NCBI GenBank assembly: GCA_030615625.1
Contig: JAUWYX010000007.1
Location: 22,502-86,501, forward strand
Length of the DNA: 64,000 nucleotides
Direction: 5' to 3'
DNA from: Dehalococcoidia bacterium
GTDB taxonomy: Bacteria; Chloroflexota; Dehalococcoidia; GIF9; AB-539-J10
A model generated the notes under the pieces. The model was not told the origin of the DNA and did not search any database. It saw only the letters and a list, made by a program, of their open reading frames with translations. Below, piece by piece: positions 59,917-64,000 of this stretch (position 1 is the first letter of the stretch; every line of letters begins with the position of its first letter). A program made the position numbers and the translations under genes.

Positions 59917-60483
59917 CTAGCAACCTTCTGTGGGCGACTCGTAGGTGGCCACTTCACGGCTTTTGCAATCTGCAAGCTTGGACACGTTTGAAGGGGATTG
60001 TGTCAAATCAGCGACGACCACAAATTCGTACTCAGGGAAATGCCTCTGAAGTGCTCCTTTTAACGAACTCCTTACTACTATGAGCACGTTGACTGGTGAA
60101 GCTAGGGCTAATTCGACTGCGGGCATAAGCCCTTTGCCACACAGTTCCAACGGGCCGACCTCATCGATGACCACAAAATCGTATCTGCTCTCGACCGCCC
60201 GTTTAATAGCACCGCAGGCAAATAATATCCCGTCCCTGCTAATGGTATAGTCACCAACCATTTCACCTCCCTTGAAACATCTATGGCATGATAGCCGGGC
60301 AAATGGGATCTCTTGGCCGGTAAGGAGGTCAAGTGCATTAGAGCCAACTCGTTGTCCTTGCTTCTCAATCGCCGGAGAGAGGATTCCGCCAACGCTGGAA
60401 CCAGATTTTCGCCGCCAGTCAATGTATCCCCTGCACCAACTGGTCTTGCCTGACCTTGGTTCACCTACAACGAGCAGTCTCAC
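59917..60483 (-). CDS. THEP1-like nucleoside-triphosphatase
   Basis: 188 residues. P-loop GEPRSGKTSWC near the N-terminus, GGILSPAIEKQGQRVGSNALDLLTG, and Walker B FVVIDEVGPLELCGKGLMPAV match the archaeal/bacterial THEP1 NTPase family. Several Cys, including SCHRCFKGG. The GTG start overlaps the stop of the upstream membrane-protein gene by 1 nt, so they form a two-gene operon. Its physiological role is not known. Confidence 0.85.
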   Translation of the reverse strand: MRLLVVGEPRSGKTSWCRGYIDWRRKSGSSVGGILSPAIEKQGQRVGSNALDLLTGQEIPFARLSCHRCFKGGEMVGDYTISRDGILFACGAIKRAVESRYDFVVIDEVGPLELCGKGLMPAVELALASPVNVLIVVRSSLKGALQRHFPEYEFVVVADLTQSPSNVSKLADCKSREVATYESPTEGC

Positions 60484-61190
60484 TAAAGACCTAATGCGAA
60501 GGCAACTGCTGCAATAATCCAGCAGGAGACTATGGTAGCTGTAGTGCTAGCATAGAACAACCTTGGCTTTGTGCTGCTGAGTTGCCAGAACTTGGGTCGG
60601 AGCTGCATGCCTACCAGGTGTCCCAGTAGCAGCAGACAAGTACCTACAATGGCTAGACCTGTACCATTGGCAAACACTGAACTGAGTCTCTCAGCAAGTC
60701 CCCAGGATGCCCAGTTACCCATACCTATGGCCGATGCTAGGATGGCGAAAAGGATGATGCTCAGGTATCCCGCTGCAACACCAGCGCCAATGCGCATCTT
60801 GATACTACTTTCAAAACCTTTAAACAGCAGGCTGACCACCAGGCTGAAGGCCAGTGCTTCCAGAAGGATTGCCGAGGCAGGGTTGACCACGAAGGGAGCA
60901 AAGATAGGTTGGCCATAAATCACGGCGCTCAGCGGCTTGAACAGGGCGGCGATCACTCCAATCCAGAATACGAGCTTGGGCCGCCGATAGGTGACGACAA
61001 ACGCCCCCATAATTGATATGCCGATGCCCCCCGTAATTGCTCCTTTGTAGGCGAAGTGGATAAGGTGCAAAGAACCTCCCAGAGTGGCCTCCACAAGGCC
61101 CCAAATTGAGCCAAAGAGTACAATCCCGACGATGGCGCTCAAAATGTTTCCTGACTGTGAGTGTGTTCTCAGTTTGTTAAATACCTGCAT
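60483..61190 (-). CDS. Polytopic membrane protein of unknown function
   Basis: 235 residues with about seven hydrophobic segments (ILSAIVGIVLFGSIWGLVEATLGG, GAITGGIGISIMGAFVV, LVFWIGVIAALFKPLSAVI, ILLEALAFSLVVSLLF, and others). A Gly-rich N-terminal part (SIWGLVEATLGGSLHLIHF) recalls substrate-binding components of ECF transporters, but I do not recognise the family. ATG 61190 has GAGG 6 nt upstream; earlier in-frame ATGs at 61205 and 61250 exist. Co-transcribed with the NTPase gene. Confidence 0.7.
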   Translation of the reverse strand: MQVFNKLRTHSQSGNILSAIVGIVLFGSIWGLVEATLGGSLHLIHFAYKGAITGGIGISIMGAFVVTYRRPKLVFWIGVIAALFKPLSAVIYGQPIFAPFVVNPASAILLEALAFSLVVSLLFKGFESSIKMRIGAGVAAGYLSIILFAILASAIGMGNWASWGLAERLSSVFANGTGLAIVGTCLLLLGHLVGMQLRPKFWQLSSTKPRLFYASTTATIVSCWIIAAVAFALGL

Positions 61191-61222
61191 GTTCCACCTC
61201 TTCATTCGTAAGCTTGTACTTA

Positions 61223-61250
61223 AGTATATCAAACAGAGATTTTTAGTCAA
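61223..61250 (-). promoter_or_regulatory. Promoter for the membrane-protein/NTPase operon
   Basis: Minus-strand TTGACT (61250-61245), 16-nt spacer, TATACT (61228-61223). Lies 33 nt before ATG 61190. Confidence 0.5.
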
Positions 61251-61259
61251 TATAGTGTT

Positions 61260-61273
61260 GACTCTTTTGAGTC
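61260..61273. promoter_or_regulatory. Palindrome in the divergent region before the transhydroxylase-like gene
   Basis: GACTC-TTTT-GAGTC is a perfect 5-bp inverted repeat between the divergent promoters, overlapping a TTGACT (61258-61263) for the plus-strand gene. A plausible operator; the regulator is unknown. Confidence 0.4.
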
Positions 61274-61324
61274 CATCATATTAGAATAATAGACTAAGTC
61301 AGACGAAAAAAGAGGAGGAAGAAT

Positions 61325-63913
61325 ATGGCCCGTTCTACGAAAGACGAACAAGTTTTTACAAATTGTACCGTCGGCGGACCGGTTTATGTCTACGTCAAAA
61401 ATGGAAAAATAACACGCGTTGAACCTCTGCAGCTCAGCCCCGATGATGCCAAGTCTTGGGTCATCGAGGCACGAGGAAGAAAGTTCTCTCCTCCAAGAAT
61501 AGCGATGGTCTCTCCGTATACTCTGGCTGAGAGGTCAAGAATATACGCACCTAACAGGATTCTTTATCCCCTTAAGAGGGTGGACTTCAACCCTAAAGGA
61601 GACAGGAAAGCTGAAAATAGAGGTAAATCAGGCTATGAGCGAATCAGCTGGGATGAAGCTTTAGATATTCTCACTCGCGAAATAGAGCGTGTTCACTTAA
61701 GTTATGGGCCGGGAGCCATTTTAAGTACGGCTTCCTCGCACCACAACTGGGGGAATATAGACTATAGACACAGTACCTACTTCCGGTTTATGGGAATCCT
61801 TGGCTATACTTACGCCGACCACAACCCCGATAGCTGGGAGGGCTGGCACTGGGGGGCAATGCATACGTGGGGGTTTGCCTGGAGGTTAGGGGTCCCTGAA
61901 CAATACGACCTTCTAGAAGACGCGTTGAAAAACACGGAGATGATAGTTTTTTGGTCCAGCGACCCTGAGTCCACGAGCGGAATATACTGCGGGCAGGAGT
62001 CAACCATATGGCGTTTCTGGCTTAAAGAGCTGGGAGTGAAAGTGGTCTTAATAGATCCTTACTATAACTTCACTGCCATAAACCTTGCTGACAAATGGTT
62101 TGCTCCAAGACCTGGAACCGACACGGCTCTAGCAGCAGCCATCGCTTATGTCTGGCTCACCGAAAACCTATACGATAAAGACTACATCGAAAAGCGTACC
62201 AGCGGATTTGAAAAGTGGCGAGACTATATTCTAGGTGAGGAGGATGGTTTTCCCAAGACCACGGAATGGGCGGAAAAGGAGACAGGAATACCAGCCCGGG
62301 AGATTAAAGCCCTGGCAAGGGAATGGGCGAAAAGGAAGACCATGCTGGCGGCGGGGGGGCTTGGTGGCTGGGGAGGAGCCTGCAGAACGGCCTATGGAAC
62401 GGAATGGGCGAGAATGATGGTTCTGCTCCAGGCGATGCAGGGTCTGGGCAAACCGGGCATAAATATATGGTCAACAACGGGAGGTGTCCCGTACAATGCC
62501 GACTTCGTATTTCCAGGATATGCTGAAGGGGGAATATCAGGTGACCCACTGAACTCTGCCGCCCACTTCCAAATGATCTCGCGAGGCATGACGAAGCATC
62601 CGGTGAGGTCGGCGATAAACGATCCGGGCGGGCAACATATTCATAGACTCCTAGTTCCTGAATGCGTTTTAAATCCGACCCAAGCGTGGCGGGGGAAGGG
62701 CTTCTGCGGCGCCTCCACCGAAACTCAGTTTAAGAAGTATAAGTATCCTGAAGACGGGTTCCCAAAGGTACGAATGTTCTGGCGGTATGGTGGCGCTTAC
62801 CTTGGCACCATGACCAACACGAACCGGTGGGTTAGGATGTACCGAAGCCCCAAGCTGGAATTTGTGGTTAACCAGTCCATCTGGATGGAGGGGGAGGCTA
62901 AGTTTGCTGACCTGGTGCTTCCAGCCTGCACCAACTTTGAAAGGTGGGATATCGGTGAGTGGGCTCACTGCTCAGGCTATATACCCCACTCATCCTATGG
63001 CACAAACCATCGGATAATAGTCCTGGAAAAGAAGTGTATTGAACCTCTTGGAGAATCTAAATCAGACTATGAGATATTTGCCATGATGGCTGAGAGGCTC
63101 GGGTTCCACGACAAGTTCACCGAGGGAGGCCTAACAGAATTAGACTGGATTAGAAGAATGTTTGAAGTCAGCGACCTACCCAAGTACATTTCATGGGAAG
63201 AATTCGAGAAGAAGGGCTACTTTGTTGTTCCTCTGCCCAAAGACTATAAGCCGACACCGGCCCTGAGGTGGTTTGCTGAGAATAGAAAACGGGATACACC
63301 GGACTGGGGGCCTGTTGGAGGGGGAGTAGAAGGACTGCCCGACAGGGAAGGAAACCTGGCAACCCAGAGCGGGAAAATAGAGTTTGAATCGCAGAGCCTC
63401 AAACGTTTTGACCCGAACGACGCTGAGAGACCGCTTATTCCCAAGTATATTCCTTCATGGGAAGGTCATCATACCAAGGAACTTGTATCCAAATATCCTC
63501 TGCAGCTGATTTCACCTCATCCAAGGTTCAGCTTTCACACCCATTATGATGGTAAGGAAAGCTGGATGAATGAAATACCGGAACACAGAGTTAAGGCGAA
63601 AGACGGACATTACTACTGGGTGATCCGGATAAACCTGGAGGACGCCAATAAAAGAGGCATAAAGGACGGCGATATAGTTAAAGCCTACAATGATAGGGGA
63701 GTCGTTTTATGTGCTGCCCAGGTTACCGGGCGCGTCCCAGCTGGAGTAGTTCATTCCTACGAGTCCTGCGCTATTTACGAACCAATTGGAGAGCCTGGTG
63801 AATCACCGGACAGAGGTGGATGTATTAACCTGTTGACACCTCACCGCTTCATGTCTAAGAATGCCTGCGGGCAGGCTCCGAACTCATGCCTAATTGAAAT
63901 AGAGAAGTGGTAG
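61325..63913 (+). CDS. Molybdopterin oxidoreductase, pyrogallol-phloroglucinol transhydroxylase-like large subunit
   Basis: 862 residues of the DMSO reductase family, closely resembling from memory the AthL subunit of Pelobacter acidigallici transhydroxylase (875 residues), including YRHSTYFRFM, YADHNPDSWEGWHWG, EQYDLLED, MIVFWSSDPES, FPGYAEGGISGD and ADLVLPACTNFERWDI. With an offset of five, its His139, Asp169, Ser170 and Trp171 fall on the AthL active-site His144, Asp174, Mo-ligand Ser175 and Trp176. No N-terminal Fe-S motif is present, also as in AthL. Probably moves a hydroxyl group between aromatic rings without net redox change. AGAGGAGGAA precedes the ATG. A second gene starts at about 63990, where the Fe-S small subunit would be expected. 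Confidence 0.88.
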   Translation: MARSTKDEQVFTNCTVGGPVYVYVKNGKITRVEPLQLSPDDAKSWVIEARGRKFSPPRIAMVSPYTLAERSRIYAPNRILYPLKRVDFNPKGDRKAENRGKSGYERISWDEALDILTREIERVHLSYGPGAILSTASSHHNWGNIDYRHSTYFRFMGILGYTYADHNPDSWEGWHWGAMHTWGFAWRLGVPEQYDLLEDALKNTEMIVFWSSDPESTSGIYCGQESTIWRFWLKELGVKVVLIDPYYNFTAINLADKWFAPRPGTDTALAAAIAYVWLTENLYDKDYIEKRTSGFEKWRDYILGEEDGFPKTTEWAEKETGIPAREIKALAREWAKRKTMLAAGGLGGWGGACRTAYGTEWARMMVLLQAMQGLGKPGINIWSTTGGVPYNADFVFPGYAEGGISGDPLNSAAHFQMISRGMTKHPVRSAINDPGGQHIHRLLVPECVLNPTQAWRGKGFCGASTETQFKKYKYPEDGFPKVRMFWRYGGAYLGTMTNTNRWVRMYRSPKLEFVVNQSIWMEGEAKFADLVLPACTNFERWDIGEWAHCSGYIPHSSYGTNHRIIVLEKKCIEPLGESKSDYEIFAMMAERLGFHDKFTEGGLTELDWIRRMFEVSDLPKYISWEEFEKKGYFVVPLPKDYKPTPALRWFAENRKRDTPDWGPVGGGVEGLPDREGNLATQSGKIEFESQSLKRFDPNDAERPLIPKYIPSWEGHHTKELVSKYPLQLISPHPRFSFHTHYDGKESWMNEIPEHRVKAKDGHYYWVIRINLEDANKRGIKDGDIVKAYNDRGVVLCAAQVTGRVPAGVVHSYESCAIYEPIGEPGESPDRGGCINLLTPHRFMSKNACGQAPNSCLIEIEKW

Positions 63914-63989
63914 TCAGACGCACTTAACCATTTGCAAGGCAGGGCGCATTACTGTACAATGTGCCAGAAAAAGGCAAGAGGGGAAGAAT

Positions 63990-64000
63990 ATGACGCATTC
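63990..64000 (+). CDS. Possible start of the transhydroxylase small subunit, cut by the window end
   Basis: GAGGGGAAG precedes ATG 63990 by 6 nt, then ACG CAT and the window ends. Only three codons are visible, so identity rests entirely on position after the large-subunit gene. The expected partner is a ferredoxin-like three-cluster protein of about 270 residues. Confidence 0.3.

Overview
The window looks like one contiguous piece of chromosome from an anaerobic, uncultured Chloroflexota bacterium, most likely Dehalococcoidia. This is inferred from the gene mix (Mbh-type hydrogenase, Trp T-box in front of a trp operon, 2-hydroxyacyl-CoA dehydratase activase, Na+-pumping decarboxylase subunits, secreted InlB-repeat proteins, molybdopterin transhydroxylase), not from a marker gene. 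No rRNA, prophage, insertion sequence or CRISPR array was seen. One tRNA gene (Ile, GAT) is present.

Layout. 1-5.4 kb: 3' part of secA, an FmdB-type zinc ribbon, small unknown genes, an EVE-domain protein with a nuclease-like C-terminus, and NAD malic enzyme. 5.4-11 kb: metal-cofactor assembly genes (mogA, a moeA-mobB fusion, a NifU-like scaffold, two small zinc proteins, moaE, fdhD, hypA, hypB). 11-19.8 kb: a 14-subunit Mbh-type [NiFe] hydrogenase/Mrp antiporter operon in the Pyrococcus gene order A to N, followed by a convergent hydrogenase maturation protease. The two blocks fit together: the first supplies Mo and Ni cofactors, the second is an H2-evolving, ion-pumping respiratory complex.

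20-32.8 kb: a beta-oxidation pair (enoyl-CoA hydratase, 3-hydroxyacyl-CoA dehydrogenase), a secreted trypsin-like protease with four InlB B-repeats and a CFI-box C-terminus, a 1379-residue double activase, a secreted RCC1-repeat protein, and a PadR regulator with an MBL-fold hydrolase. 32.8-40.6 kb: trp operon on the minus strand (trpE-D-C-F-B-A plus a second trpB), with promoter and T-box leader carrying a UGG specifier; trpG is absent. 40.6-46.1 kb: a hypothetical gene, an amidohydrolase, tRNA-Ile, decarboxylase beta and tiny gamma subunits, recX, recA, truB. 46.1-53.4 kb: an RNase J-like protein, a C39-like lipoprotein, a second amidohydrolase, thpR, comF and hpf, interspersed with three palindromic REP-like elements. 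53.4-55.8 kb: a small accessory patch (orphan gene, hicBA with an altered toxin, gene-less DNA). 55.8-59.9 kb: a catabolic operon (SDR, cyclase, cupin, 3-hydroxyacyl-CoA dehydrogenase family, BKACE) that could oxidise and cleave a beta-hydroxy acid. 59.9-64 kb: a THEP1-like NTPase with a membrane protein, divergent from a pyrogallol transhydroxylase-like molybdoenzyme.

The best candidates for new biology are the catabolic operon next to the transhydroxylase homologue, the EVE-nuclease fusion, the altered FdhD, HypB and HicA active or metal sites, a recurrent G-rich promoter-like motif, and several apparently leaderless genes.
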